Below are positions 26,193 through 34,369 of a DNA stretch of 64,000 bases, in pieces (the first letter of the stretch is position 1; every line of letters starts with the position of its first letter). Where the stretch lies: contig MNTT01000015.1 in the NCBI GenBank assembly GCA_001917135.1, positions 295,040-359,039 on the forward strand, in the 5' to 3' direction. The translations under genes and the position numbers were made by a program. This DNA comes from Acetobacter sp. 46_36. Its GTDB lineage: Bacteria; Pseudomonadota; Alphaproteobacteria; RF32; CAG-239. The notes beneath the pieces are model-generated. The model did not search any database. It had not been told where the DNA came from and saw nothing but the letters and a program-made list of their open reading frames with translations.

Positions 26193-28412
26193 ATGGCAAA
26201 AGAAAGAGGAAAAGAATGGGAAGAATATGACAACGCCGTCCGGTGGATGACAATAACGTTCGCCATCGCGGTCGTTGTTACGGTTGTTTTCATGTATATC
26301 GCCCCGATTCTGGCATTTTTTATGCAAAACGGTATTTCCAAAAAGAGTGTGGAAATAGCAGGTTTGTTTTTGAAAAAGTCTTTTGCAGACTTTGGCTTTT
26401 TGTGGGACTGGTATCTGAAATGGTTCAAAAAGGTTTATCGTTACAGCGGCGAGTTTAAAATAAGTTTATGGCCGCCGATTCTGCCGTTTATTTCTTTTCC
26501 GCTGATTTTGATTATCGGCGGCATAAAGTGCCCGTATAAATTCCAATCGAATATTCACGGGTCGGCGCACATTGCTACTTTGCGCGATATTGAAAAAATG
26601 CCGCTGCTCGGATTTGACGGTTTTTGTATGGTGGTCGGCAAGTTTCAGGGTAAAATGCTGAAACTGAAAGAAACGCTGTCAACCCTGTGTTGTGCGCCTC
26701 CGGGAACCGGTAAAACTGCCGGTGTCGTTATTCCGACAATTTTTAATTCCGAGGGGCTTAGCATTATCGTAAACGACCCGAAACCAGAGTTGTGCTACCA
26801 GACGACGGGTGCGAGAAACAAGGTCGGCCCTGTATTTGTCATCAACTGGGGTAAGGAAGACAATCCGGCAACTGGAGAATACTATCCGAGTTGGAACCCG
26901 CTGTCTCCGGGAGCGCTCCCGGCACCGGGGCCGGAACGCGACCTGTATGTCGATTCTATGTGCAACACGCTGGTGGAAGACCCCAAGGGCGGCGCTGACC
27001 CGCACTGGTCAAAAACCGGTCGAAGCGCGCTCTGCGGCTTTATCCATTTTATCTCTTCCAAATGCGAACGGGCTTTAGCTAATGAACGCTTTATACAGAA
27101 AATTTATGAAGGCTCAATGACAGCCGAAGACAAAGCCGAGTTGATAAAGCTTTACGACGAAATGAGCATCGGCGGTTTGCGGGCTAATGCCGCGCGCGCA
27201 ATTCAGGACTTGCAGAACGGAAATCTGACGATTGAAAATTATCTGCCTGTCGGAACCTGGAACCTACTGCCGGAAAAATGGATTAACCACGAGCCCTGTC
27301 TGGCGATGATTCTGGAATGGATTACTTCGTCCCAGATTGAACAGAGCAATGAAATTAAACGCCGCCTGGAAGAAGGCGACCAAATGGCCGCTATGGCAGA
27401 CCCGATGCGCGATTTGCTGGACGCCGCGGTGGAAGAAGCAAATAACTATGGGTATTCCCGCCGCTGCGTAACCGAATTGAGCGCTTTGAGCGCCATGCCG
27501 GATAAAGAGCGGGGATCCGTCCTTTCTACCGGTCTTACCGGTATCGGTATTTTCAAAAACTCGGCAGTTGTGGCCCGTACCAGCTTTTCCGATATTCAGT
27601 TTAAAGATTTGCGTGGTATGAAGGATCCGGTAACCGGCGAATGGAAGCCGATTTCCGTTTACCTTTCGGTTAACCAGACGGACGCTCAGGCGTTGAACCC
27701 GATTAGCGCGACATTTGTTGACCTGATGAGCGCTTATCTTATTTCAAATCCGCCGAATTCTGTTAACCGTACTGACGGTAAAATGGGGCCTTTCCCGACT
27801 TTGTTTGTGCTTGACGAGTTCCCGCAGATGCCGAAGCTGAAAGCGGTTATTGACGGGCCGGCGGTCGGCCGCGGACAAAAAGTTTCGTATCTGCTGATTG
27901 GGCAAGACTTGGGTCAGATTTCCGGAAAATACGGTAAAGACGACTTGGAAACAGTTATATCTACAACTGCCTGCAAGGTTATTCTGTCACAGAACAACGA
28001 ACAGACGGCACAGCGTTTTTCCAAAATGATTGGCAATAAAACGGTGCAGACTACGTCCTACAGCCGAAACGAAGGCAGCCTTGCCAAAGAATATAATCCG
28101 TTTGCCAAAAACGTCAGCTATCAGTTGCAGGGCGTTTCAGCCATCAGTGCCAATGACTTGTTGAGTTTGCCGATGCTGAAACAGGTCGTGCTGATGCAAG
28201 GCTCGATTGATACGCCGATTATGGCAGACGCGCCGCGTTTTTATCTGGACAAGAAAATGCTGGCAATGTCAAAGCTCCCGCATTCTCCGTGGGTTCCGGA
28301 CTGGATTGTTGCTCAGCGTACTGATGAAAATGAGGATATCCTGTCTAAATTAGGTATAGACTATGATCCGAATGCAGAAGAAGAGGAAGGTTTTGAAGAA
28401 GACGAAGCTTAA
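26193..28412 (+). CDS. virD4: Type IV secretion coupling protein (VirD4/TraG family ATPase)
   Basis: A 739-residue hexameric-type ATPase that recruits DNA or protein substrates to a type IV secretion channel. Two N-terminal transmembrane helices (about 20-44, 92-112) are followed by HGSAHIA (family HGSARFA), Walker A APPGTGKTA (168-176), NDPKPEL (194-200; family DPKGE), an inserted all-alpha domain (about 270-430), Walker B LFVLDEFP (537-544) and GQDLGQI (570-576). The C-terminus ends in an acidic tail EEEEGFEEDEA, which in some T4CPs binds chaperones or substrates. No virB channel genes are in the window. Its base composition looks more GC-rich than the AT-rich neighbours. Confidence 0.9.
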   Translation: MAKERGKEWEEYDNAVRWMTITFAIAVVVTVVFMYIAPILAFFMQNGISKKSVEIAGLFLKKSFADFGFLWDWYLKWFKKVYRYSGEFKISLWPPILPFISFPLILIIGGIKCPYKFQSNIHGSAHIATLRDIEKMPLLGFDGFCMVVGKFQGKMLKLKETLSTLCCAPPGTGKTAGVVIPTIFNSEGLSIIVNDPKPELCYQTTGARNKVGPVFVINWGKEDNPATGEYYPSWNPLSPGALPAPGPERDLYVDSMCNTLVEDPKGGADPHWSKTGRSALCGFIHFISSKCERALANERFIQKIYEGSMTAEDKAELIKLYDEMSIGGLRANAARAIQDLQNGNLTIENYLPVGTWNLLPEKWINHEPCLAMILEWITSSQIEQSNEIKRRLEEGDQMAAMADPMRDLLDAAVEEANNYGYSRRCVTELSALSAMPDKERGSVLSTGLTGIGIFKNSAVVARTSFSDIQFKDLRGMKDPVTGEWKPISVYLSVNQTDAQALNPISATFVDLMSAYLISNPPNSVNRTDGKMGPFPTLFVLDEFPQMPKLKAVIDGPAVGRGQKVSYLLIGQDLGQISGKYGKDDLETVISTTACKVILSQNNEQTAQRFSKMIGNKTVQTTSYSRNEGSLAKEYNPFAKNVSYQLQGVSAISANDLLSLPMLKQVVLMQGSIDTPIMADAPRFYLDKKMLAMSKLPHSPWVPDWIVAQRTDENEDILSKLGIDYDPNAEEEEGFEEDEA

Positions 28413-28428
28413 ATCTGCCGCTGCGGAA

Positions 28429-29151
28429 ATGAGAAGTTTTTCTCTGTGGTGCGTTTTGAAGAGCAGTATAAAATTTATACTGCTCTTCAAGCGTACATTT
28501 TTATTGTGGTGTTTGGCAAATTTTGCTTTTCTGATTGTCTTTAGGCAGATTCCAAATGGCTGGACCAATTCGCTGAGCATCCTGTGGCTTGTTGCCTACT
28601 ATGTGTTTTGGTGCGTGTTTGTCCGTCATATTCAGCAGCATCCGCCTTATTTTTCCCTAATTCGTATTTTTAACGGTTTGATTCCCGCCAGCAAAATTAT
28701 GTTTATTAACATTATAATCTATTTGGTTTTGGTAATTGCTCCATACATTCCATTATTTATGGGTTTTAGGGAGAAATATCTGGAATTTTTTGAGCAATAT
28801 ATGGCTGTTTTGCAAAGCCATAATTCCCTGCCGGGGAAAACGCTGTTTTATGTATTAATGCTGCTGTTGTCTCCGTATACGATAAGCCGGCCGTATCTTG
28901 CCTGGTTATCATCGCTGATAGGAAAAAGCCGCTCAATCATAGATGCTTACAAAAAGACACAAGGCAACTATTGGAATTTTGTCTTTTGTGCAGTTGTTAT
29001 GAGCGGGCTGTTTGCTCTGTCATATTTTATTGACGTTACTTATAAAACAAGCTCTCTGATTTTTGTAATGTCAGTCCTGCCGATATTTTTCAATGTCGTC
29101 TTTATTGATATTTACAAAGTATTTTACAAGCGTAGAAAAAATATCAAATAA
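28429..29151 (+). CDS. Polytopic membrane protein downstream of virD4
   Basis: Not recognised. About 240 residues from ATG 28429 (an upstream ATG at 28363 would give 262 residues but overlaps virD4 by 50 bp and has no RBS). Five or six hydrophobic segments, and a stretch SLIGKSRSIIDAYKKTQGNYWNFVF that recalls the 'AL..SW.LT.G..WR' signature of DUF4013/GDPD membrane-domain families. The first residues include a perfect 35-bp palindrome in the DNA. Same strand and tight spacing suggest it belongs to the virD4 operon. Start uncertain. Confidence 0.6.
   Translation: MRSFSLWCVLKSSIKFILLFKRTFLLWCLANFAFLIVFRQIPNGWTNSLSILWLVAYYVFWCVFVRHIQQHPPYFSLIRIFNGLIPASKIMFINIIIYLVLVIAPYIPLFMGFREKYLEFFEQYMAVLQSHNSLPGKTLFYVLMLLLSPYTISRPYLAWLSSLIGKSRSIIDAYKKTQGNYWNFVFCAVVMSGLFALSYFIDVTYKTSSLIFVMSVLPIFFNVVFIDIYKVFYKRRKNIK
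28456..28490. repeat. 35-bp perfect palindrome just after virD4
   Basis: TTGAAGAGCAGTATAAA (28456-28472), one central A, then its exact reverse complement (28474-28490). It begins 44 bp after the virD4 stop codon and inside the next open frame. The sequence after it lacks a T-run, so it is not a standard terminator; in RNA it would be a nearly loop-less hairpin, in DNA a possible cruciform or dimer-binding site. Confidence 0.9.
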
Positions 29152-29201
29152 CTCTTCTTATCCGAAACTGCTCGCTTTTAGCCAGACAATGGACTTTGCT
29201 G

Positions 29202-31274
29202 TTAAGCCGTAATCCGGTTAAATTCTTCTTCCGTAATCACTTTTACGCCAAGTTCCTGCGCTTTTTTCAGCTTTGAACCGGCATTTTCTCCCGCAACGAC
29301 ATAGTCCGTATTGGTTGACACCGACCCTGCAACTTTCGCGCCAAAGGCCAAAGCCTTGCTTTTGGCTTCGCTGCGCGTAAGTGTTGTCAGTGTTCCGGTA
29401 AAAACAATCGTTTTGCCGAAAATTTCTGATGTCGTATTGGCAATCCCCTCAAACTCTTCAATGCTGATAACGCTCAAAAGGTCGTTAATGACGGTAAGAT
29501 TATGTTCTTCTTTGAAAAATTCAACAATATCTTTAGCCATTGCCGGGCCGATGCCGTCAATACTGACCAGCAGCTGTAAGTCCTGCTGTACCATTGCACT
29601 CATAAATGCCGTAAAAGTGTGGTAATGTTTGGCAATAAGATATGCCGTTGCCGTTCCTACCTGCCGTATGCCTAAGGCATAAATGAACTTTTGCAGGCTG
29701 ATGCTTTTACTCTTATTAATGGCGTCAAACAGCTTGCTGACCGATTTCTTTCCCCAGCCTTCTCTGTTCTCCAGGTTTAACGACTGAGAAGCTGAAAATA
29801 AATCTGCCGGCTTGTTTCTTTCTTCTAAGGTAAAGATGTCATACGGCGTTTTTATAATCCCTTCTTTGTAAAATTCGTCAATAACCTTGTCGCCTAACCC
29901 CTCAATATTAAAAGCTTCGCGAGATACAAAATGCTTCAGGCGTTCTACGGCTTGTGCCGGGCAGGAAAGGCCTCCCGTACAGCGCCGAACTGCCTCGTCT
30001 TCCTCGCGGATGGCATGGGCGCCGCATTCTGGGCAAACGGTCGGGAATTGAAACTCCGGCAATTCAGTACTTCTTTTTTCCGTCAAGACTGAAACGACTT
30101 GAGGAATAACGTCGCCGGCTCTCTGAATGATAACCATATCGCCGATGCGGATATCCTTGCGCTTTATTTCATCTTCGTTATGCAGGGTTGCGTGCGACAC
30201 CAGAACTCCGCCGACATTAACCGGCTCCAAATCTGCAACCGGTGTCAAAGCACCTGTTCTTCCCACTTGGACGCGAATATTGTTTAATCGCGTGATAGCC
30301 TGTTCCGCAGGAAATTTATGGGCAATCGCCCAGCGCGGTGTCCGTGTCAGAAAGCCGAGGCGTTTTTGCAGCTCCAAATCATTGACTTTGTAAACAATGC
30401 CGTCAATATCGTATGGCAAATCGGCCCGATTCTCCATAAGCGTTTCAAAACTGTCCAGAAGTTCCTGCTCATTACGGCATACTTTATTGTAAGGATTAAC
30501 CGGAAAGCCGAGCTCTTTGACGTATTCAAGAAATTCAACCTGGCTTTTCCAACGAATTTCGGAAACCTCACCCCAAGTATAGACCAAAAAGCTGAGCCGC
30601 CGTTCTTTCGTAATGCTCGTATCCAGCTGGCGCAATGAACCGGCAGCGGCATTTCTCGGATTCGCAAACGTTTTTTTATGTTCTTCTTCGTTTTTTTGGT
30701 TTAGTGCTAAAAAATCGGCTTTTGACATAAACACTTCGCCGCGGACTTCAAAAACTTCCGGCGCTTCTTTATTTAAAAATAGGGGAAAGCCGCGGATAGC
30801 TTTCAAATTCTCTGTAATGTCTTCCCCGATTTTGCCGTCTCCGCGGGTTGACCCCCGTGTAAAAATACCGTTGACGTATAAGGCTGAAAAAGACAAGCCG
30901 TCCATTTTAGGCTCGGAAGTAAAAATGATGTCATCGCTGCTGTTTAAAAAGCGCTTAATGCTCATAATAAAGTCTTTGAGTTCTTCTTCGCTGAAAATAT
31001 CCGCCAAAGAAAGCATCGGAACACTCAATTCGACTTTTTTAAATTCGCTCTTAACCATTGCCCCGACGCGTTTGGACGGGCTGTCGTTGCGGATAAGCGC
31101 TGGGAATTTTGCTTCTAAGGCATCATTCAGGCGGCGCAGCTTGTCATAAGCGGCATCGTCAAGGTATGGTGCATCATTTTGATAATAGGCAATATCGGCT
31201 TTTTCTATCTCTTTTGCCAGATATTCCAGTTGTTTTTTTGCCTCATCTTCTGTAATATTTCTTATATCAAACAT
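29202..31274 (-). CDS. ligA: NAD-dependent DNA ligase
   Basis: LigA seals nicks using NAD. The 690-residue protein has domain Ia (YYQNDAPYLDDAAYDKLRR), the adenylation motif EPKMDGLSFSALY (Lys of KxDG), the OB domain, a four-Cys zinc site (CPECGAHA... CTGGLSCPAQ), helix-hairpin-helix repeats (ISIDGIGPAMAKDIVEFF type) and a C-terminal BRCT domain (GKTIVFTGTLTTLTRSEAKS). RBS GGAG is 8 bp upstream. It converges on the VirD4-like operon and its promoter region faces that of the small unit at 31314. Confidence 0.96.
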   Translation of the reverse strand: MFDIRNITEDEAKKQLEYLAKEIEKADIAYYQNDAPYLDDAAYDKLRRLNDALEAKFPALIRNDSPSKRVGAMVKSEFKKVELSVPMLSLADIFSEEELKDFIMSIKRFLNSSDDIIFTSEPKMDGLSFSALYVNGIFTRGSTRGDGKIGEDITENLKAIRGFPLFLNKEAPEVFEVRGEVFMSKADFLALNQKNEEEHKKTFANPRNAAAGSLRQLDTSITKERRLSFLVYTWGEVSEIRWKSQVEFLEYVKELGFPVNPYNKVCRNEQELLDSFETLMENRADLPYDIDGIVYKVNDLELQKRLGFLTRTPRWAIAHKFPAEQAITRLNNIRVQVGRTGALTPVADLEPVNVGGVLVSHATLHNEDEIKRKDIRIGDMVIIQRAGDVIPQVVSVLTEKRSTELPEFQFPTVCPECGAHAIREEDEAVRRCTGGLSCPAQAVERLKHFVSREAFNIEGLGDKVIDEFYKEGIIKTPYDIFTLEERNKPADLFSASQSLNLENREGWGKKSVSKLFDAINKSKSISLQKFIYALGIRQVGTATAYLIAKHYHTFTAFMSAMVQQDLQLLVSIDGIGPAMAKDIVEFFKEEHNLTVINDLLSVISIEEFEGIANTTSEIFGKTIVFTGTLTTLTRSEAKSKALAFGAKVAGSVSTNTDYVVAGENAGSKLKKAQELGVKVITEEEFNRITA

Positions 31275-31313
31275 AAAGAAAACTCCTATTTGTCAGTTCA
31301 CTATACAAAGTCA

Positions 31314-31342
31314 TTGACAAACTGTCATATGTGAAATAAATT
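31314..31342 (+). promoter_or_regulatory. Strong sigma-70 type promoter
   Basis: TTGACA (31314-31319), exactly 17 bp, TAAATT (31337-31342). It drives the 26-codon frame at 31368 and, if the terminator at 31477 is read through, the GNAT gene at 31516. Confidence 0.65.
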
Positions 31343-31367
31343 ATCCGCAACTTTTTGAGGAAATATA

Positions 31368-31448
31368 ATGTCTGCAAATATAAATACAAAACTGTTGAAA
31401 ATAAAACGCCGGAAAAATAATATTCCGCCGTCGGTTTTGTGTTGTTAA
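31368..31448 (+). CDS. 26-residue basic peptide, candidate leader peptide
   Basis: ATG at 31368 follows TTTGAGGAAATATA (GAGG at good spacing) and encodes MSANINTKLLKIKRRKNN followed by IPPSVLCC, then TAA. It lies between a strong promoter (31314-31342) and an intrinsic terminator (31477-31501), a complete miniature transcription unit. Its size, basic character and terminal tandem Cys codons suit a leader peptide that senses charged tRNA, but it may also be a free small protein. No homologue is recognised. Confidence 0.45.
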   Translation: MSANINTKLLKIKRRKNNIPPSVLCC

Positions 31449-31476
31449 TTTGATATGACAATATAAATGGGAAATG

Positions 31477-31501
31477 AGCGGGATTTTGTCCCGCTTTTTT
31501 T
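31477..31501 (+). terminator. Intrinsic terminator before the GNAT gene
   Basis: AGCGGGA (31477-31483), a 5-nt loop (TTTTG), TCCCGCT (31489-31495), then a run of T that ends 14 bp before the GNAT start codon. It ends the mini-unit above and may act as an attenuator of the next gene. A stretch inside the short ORF (TTCCGC, 31423-31428) could pair with GCGGGA of the stem's 5' arm as an antiterminator. Confidence 0.8.
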
Positions 31502-31515
31502 ATGAAGTGAGAAAA

Positions 31516-32373
31516 ATGGCAACAGAAATTAAAGTTTATCGGATAAACGAAACGGAAATTTGGCAAGGAAAACTGCATAAAGTGAACGGAGAAAACGTTG
31601 AAAAAGCCGTGCGCTTTATCCTGCGGCCTCTAAATCCTGCGGATGCCGAAGCAATGGGAAAGCTTTCGGAAAATATTTATCGGCATCTGCGTAAAGGTGA
31701 AGAGTGTTTTATTCACAAACACTCGGGAGAGTACTTTTATAACGTATTTGATAACCCCCATCTTCGTTACACGGGAATTTTTGTCGGGAATACGCTGATA
31801 GGCATGTCGTATTTGAAAATATGTGAAAATTTTCAGGAATTGCAGGAAGAATTACCGAATGCCGAATATGATTTTTTTCGGGCGGAACGTAATGGAGGAA
31901 AAAGCCGGGTAGCTTCTTTCGGAGCAGATTCTGTTCTGCCGGAATATCGCGGCAATGCCTTAAATTCCGTTATGGTGAACTATCGTCTCAAATTGGCTGA
32001 ACAAATGGGATGTACAGATTGCACCTCTATTGTCGACAGGAAAAACAAATGGAATATGGCACCATATTTTTCTGGGCGGTTTAATCTTTTTGCGACGGCG
32101 GTAGATCCGTCCGATGGAGGAAAAATATCTTTGTTGCACCGCCCCCTCGGGAAAGAAACGGTTCTTTCCTGTTTTAAGCCGAGAATTATGCTCCCTTTTG
32201 ATCGCTTTGAACTGATTGACGGATTAATCGGCCGGGGGTTCGTTGGCATAGATTTTAATCGGGAAACAGGCGGAGTTTTGTTTGCCCATTCCTCATATTA
32301 TACGAACAAGGGGCGCACGATAGATGGTATTCAGCTGTTGCAGCAAAGAAAAATGGTCGGAATGTCCTTATAG
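31516..32373 (+). CDS. GNAT-family N-acetyltransferase
   Basis: A 285-residue protein with the acetyl-CoA binding segment of GNAT enzymes (VASFGADSVLPEYRGNAL: the RGxA-type loop is YRGNAL) and a following helix NSVMVNYRLKLAEQMG, then DRKNKWNMAPYF. The N-terminus begins RPLNPADAEAMGKL, the usual first helix. Length and C-terminal 100 residues exceed a single GNAT domain. The start ATG 31516 is preferred over 31474, because the longer frame runs through the terminator stem. The substrate is not known. Confidence 0.8.
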   Translation: MATEIKVYRINETEIWQGKLHKVNGENVEKAVRFILRPLNPADAEAMGKLSENIYRHLRKGEECFIHKHSGEYFYNVFDNPHLRYTGIFVGNTLIGMSYLKICENFQELQEELPNAEYDFFRAERNGGKSRVASFGADSVLPEYRGNALNSVMVNYRLKLAEQMGCTDCTSIVDRKNKWNMAPYFSGRFNLFATAVDPSDGGKISLLHRPLGKETVLSCFKPRIMLPFDRFELIDGLIGRGFVGIDFNRETGGVLFAHSSYYTNKGRTIDGIQLLQQRKMVGMSL

Positions 32374-32425
32374 CAGAAAGTTTTTTCGCGATTCCCGAAA
32401 AGATTTTTCTTGCGAACTGGAATAA

Positions 32426-32450
32426 GTTACATTATCATATTATATGTAAC
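32426..32450. repeat. Inverted repeat in the infC leader
   Basis: GTTACAT (32426-32432) and ATGTAAC (32444-32450) around an AT-rich 11-bp centre, 23 bp before the infC start. It overlaps the likely -10 region, so it may be an operator or a 5' UTR hairpin. Confidence 0.4.
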
Positions 32451-32473
32451 ATTAATTTTAATTGGAGGCAACC

Positions 32474-33013
32474 ATAGCTACAGAAAACACGAATGCGCCA
32501 GTACGTGAAAATGACGGGCCGCGCATTAACAGAGAGATTAAAGCCAAAGAAGTTCGTTTAATTAATTATAACGGGGAAAATGCAGGCGTAGTTTCCTTGG
32601 CGGAAGCTTTAAAAATAGCTCAGGAGGTAGGGCTTGATTTGATTGAGATTTCGCCTCAGGTAACCCCGCCGGTCTGCAAGGTTCTTGATTATGGCAAATA
32701 TAAATATGAAATGCAGAAGAAGAAGAACGAAGCCAAAAAGAACCAAAAGGTCGTGAGCATAAAAGAGTTGAAATTACGCCCGATGATTGATACGCATGAT
32801 TATGAAGTCAAGGTTAAACAGGCAAAAAAATTTTTAGCCCAGGGTGACAAAGTTAAATTTACCATGCGTTATAAAGGGCGCGAAATGAGCGCGAATGATT
32901 TGGGAAAAGAAATTTTAAATAAGCTTTTGGAAGATTTGGACGGATTGTGCAAAGTCGATTCTGCCCCTAAGATGGAAGGCAAGCAGATGTTTATGATTGT
33001 GTCTCCGGCATAA
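32474..33013 (+). CDS. infC: Translation initiation factor IF-3, apparent AUA start
   Basis: IF-3 binds the 30S subunit and checks start-codon pairing. The protein (179 residues) has the N-domain (INREIKAKEVRLINYNGENAGVVSLAEAL) and C-domain (VKQAKKFLAQGDKVKFTMRYKGRE) with full length. No ATG/GTG start is in the right place: the only ribosome-binding sequence is TTGGAGG at 32462-32468, and codon ATA at 32474 lies 5 bases after GGAGG. A TTG within that sequence is not credible. Non-canonical starts of infC (AUU, AUC, AUA) underlie its autoregulation in known bacteria. Confidence 0.92.
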   Translation: MATENTNAPVRENDGPRINREIKAKEVRLINYNGENAGVVSLAEALKIAQEVGLDLIEISPQVTPPVCKVLDYGKYKYEMQKKKNEAKKNQKVVSIKELKLRPMIDTHDYEVKVKQAKKFLAQGDKVKFTMRYKGREMSANDLGKEILNKLLEDLDGLCKVDSAPKMEGKQMFMIVSPA

Positions 33014-33029
33014 TTCTTTCCAAAAACAC

Positions 33030-33050
33030 AGCTTGCTTTATAAAAGCAAG
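33030..33050 (+). other. First of two hairpins after infC
   Basis: GCTTGCTTT (33030-33038), ATA, AAAGCAAGC (33042-33050), a perfect 9-bp stem without a T-run, directly before the terminator hairpin. Confidence 0.5.
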
Positions 33051-33067
33051 CCTCTTGCACAAATCAA

Positions 33068-33096
33068 AGAGCCGTTTTAAAAACGGCTCTTTTTTT
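33068..33096. terminator. Bidirectional terminator between infC and fba
   Basis: AGAGCCGTTTT and its near complement AACGGCTCT form a stem at 33068-33090, followed by seven T on the plus strand and preceded by A-rich DNA for the minus strand. It ends infC and the convergent fba. Confidence 0.88.
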
Positions 33097-33124
33097 ACTG
33101 TTCTTTGGCTGTTGTTATCAATAA

Positions 33125-34165
33125 TTAGGCAGCATATCTTTTTGCCATAACTGACAACGGAACCGGCTTAATTTTATCGGCATTTCCCGCAGCGCCAAAG
33201 GCAACATAACGGTCGATGCAGACTTTCTTCATTTCTTCGATTGCCGGCTTCAGATATTTGCGCGGGTCAAATTCTTTCGGATTTTCCGCGAACAATCTTC
33301 TGATAGCACCCGTAATGGCCATACGGCAGTCTGTATCGACATTAACTTTGCGAACGCCGGATTTAATGCCGCGTACGATTTCTTCGACCGGAACGCCGAA
33401 AGTCTGCGGAATGGCACCGCCATAAGCGTTGATTAAATCTTGCAGTTCCTGCGGAACGGAAGAGGAACCGTGCATAACCATATGCGTATTCGGCAGTTTC
33501 GCATGGATTTTTTCAATAACGTCAATTGCCAGAATATCTCCTGTCGGCTTGCGTGTAAACTTATATGCACCGTGAGAAGTCCCGACAGCGACGGCCAAAG
33601 CATCAATGTTGGTTTCTGCTACAAATTTAGCCGCTTCGTCCGGATCCGTTACCAGACGTTTCTTATCAATAACGCCTTCAGCGCCGTGTCCGTCTTCTTT
33701 ATCCCCTTTGCCGGTTTCCAAAGAGCCGATAACGCCGAGTTCGCCTTCGACAGAAGCGCCGACGGCATGAGCACGGGCAACGACTTCCTTGGTAACGTGA
33801 ACATTATATTCAAAGGAAGAAGGAGTTTTGCCGTCAGCTTCCAACGAACCGTCCATCATAACCGAAGAATATCCGTTAACCAAAGCTGATTGGCAGATGT
33901 CGACAGATGAACCATGATCCTGGTGCAAACAAATCGGCAATTCGGGATACATTTCAATTCCGGCCGCAATCATGTGGCGAATCATCGGGTCGCCGGCAAA
34001 TTTTCTCGCCCCTGTAGACGTCTGGATAATAACCGGAGCGTTAACTTCTTTGGCCGCTTCCAAAACGGCGATAATTTGCTCCATGTCATTAATGTTGAAT
34101 GCCGGAACACCGTAATTGTTTTCGGCAGCATGGTCTAATATTTGACGCATAGAAACTAAAGGCAT
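33125..34165 (-). CDS. fba: Fructose-bisphosphate aldolase, class II
   Basis: Zn-dependent aldolase of glycolysis/gluconeogenesis, 346 residues. Motifs: FNINDMEQI, ICLHQDHGSSVDICQSAL (first zinc His), VMMDGSLEADG, VGASVEGELGVIGSLE, AVAVGTSHGAYKF (zinc His) and VMHGSSSVPQE (zinc His), VNVDTDCRMAITGAI. The extended length, without gaps, fits the 'Calvin cycle' subtype found in alphaproteobacteria. RBS AGGAG. It is monocistronic. Confidence 0.95.
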   Translation of the reverse strand: MPLVSMRQILDHAAENNYGVPAFNINDMEQIIAVLEAAKEVNAPVIIQTSTGARKFAGDPMIRHMIAAGIEMYPELPICLHQDHGSSVDICQSALVNGYSSVMMDGSLEADGKTPSSFEYNVHVTKEVVARAHAVGASVEGELGVIGSLETGKGDKEDGHGAEGVIDKKRLVTDPDEAAKFVAETNIDALAVAVGTSHGAYKFTRKPTGDILAIDVIEKIHAKLPNTHMVMHGSSSVPQELQDLINAYGGAIPQTFGVPVEEIVRGIKSGVRKVNVDTDCRMAITGAIRRLFAENPKEFDPRKYLKPAIEEMKKVCIDRYVAFGAAGNADKIKPVPLSVMAKRYAA

Positions 34166-34316
34166 TATATTCTCCTTATTAAATATTAATTCTCATCAGT
34201 AAATATATAAATTTACCGTACATTTGCAAGCAATTTTTCATAAATTAAGCGGCCGGTGAATTTTTCCCGCCGGGTGATGGCTTTATCTCAAAAAGCTGTG
34301 AATATGAAAAAGCAAA

Positions 34317-34340
34317 GAAAAAGCCCGGTCAATCGGGCTC
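34317..34340 (-). terminator. Terminator of the 72-residue protein gene
   Basis: On the minus strand AGCCCG, loop ATTGAC, CGGGCT followed by TTTTTC. It ends the small gene at 34370-34588. Confidence 0.7.
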
Positions 34341-34369
34341 TTGCATATTTTGAAAACAGATTTTTATGT

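Noticed and set aside
28363..28428. Longer start of the post-virD4 membrane protein
   Set aside because: No RBS and 50-bp overlap with virD4; the ATG at 28429 is preferred, although not certain.
32462..32473. TTG start for infC
   Set aside because: This TTG is part of the Shine-Dalgarno sequence itself; the start must lie downstream (ATA 32474).
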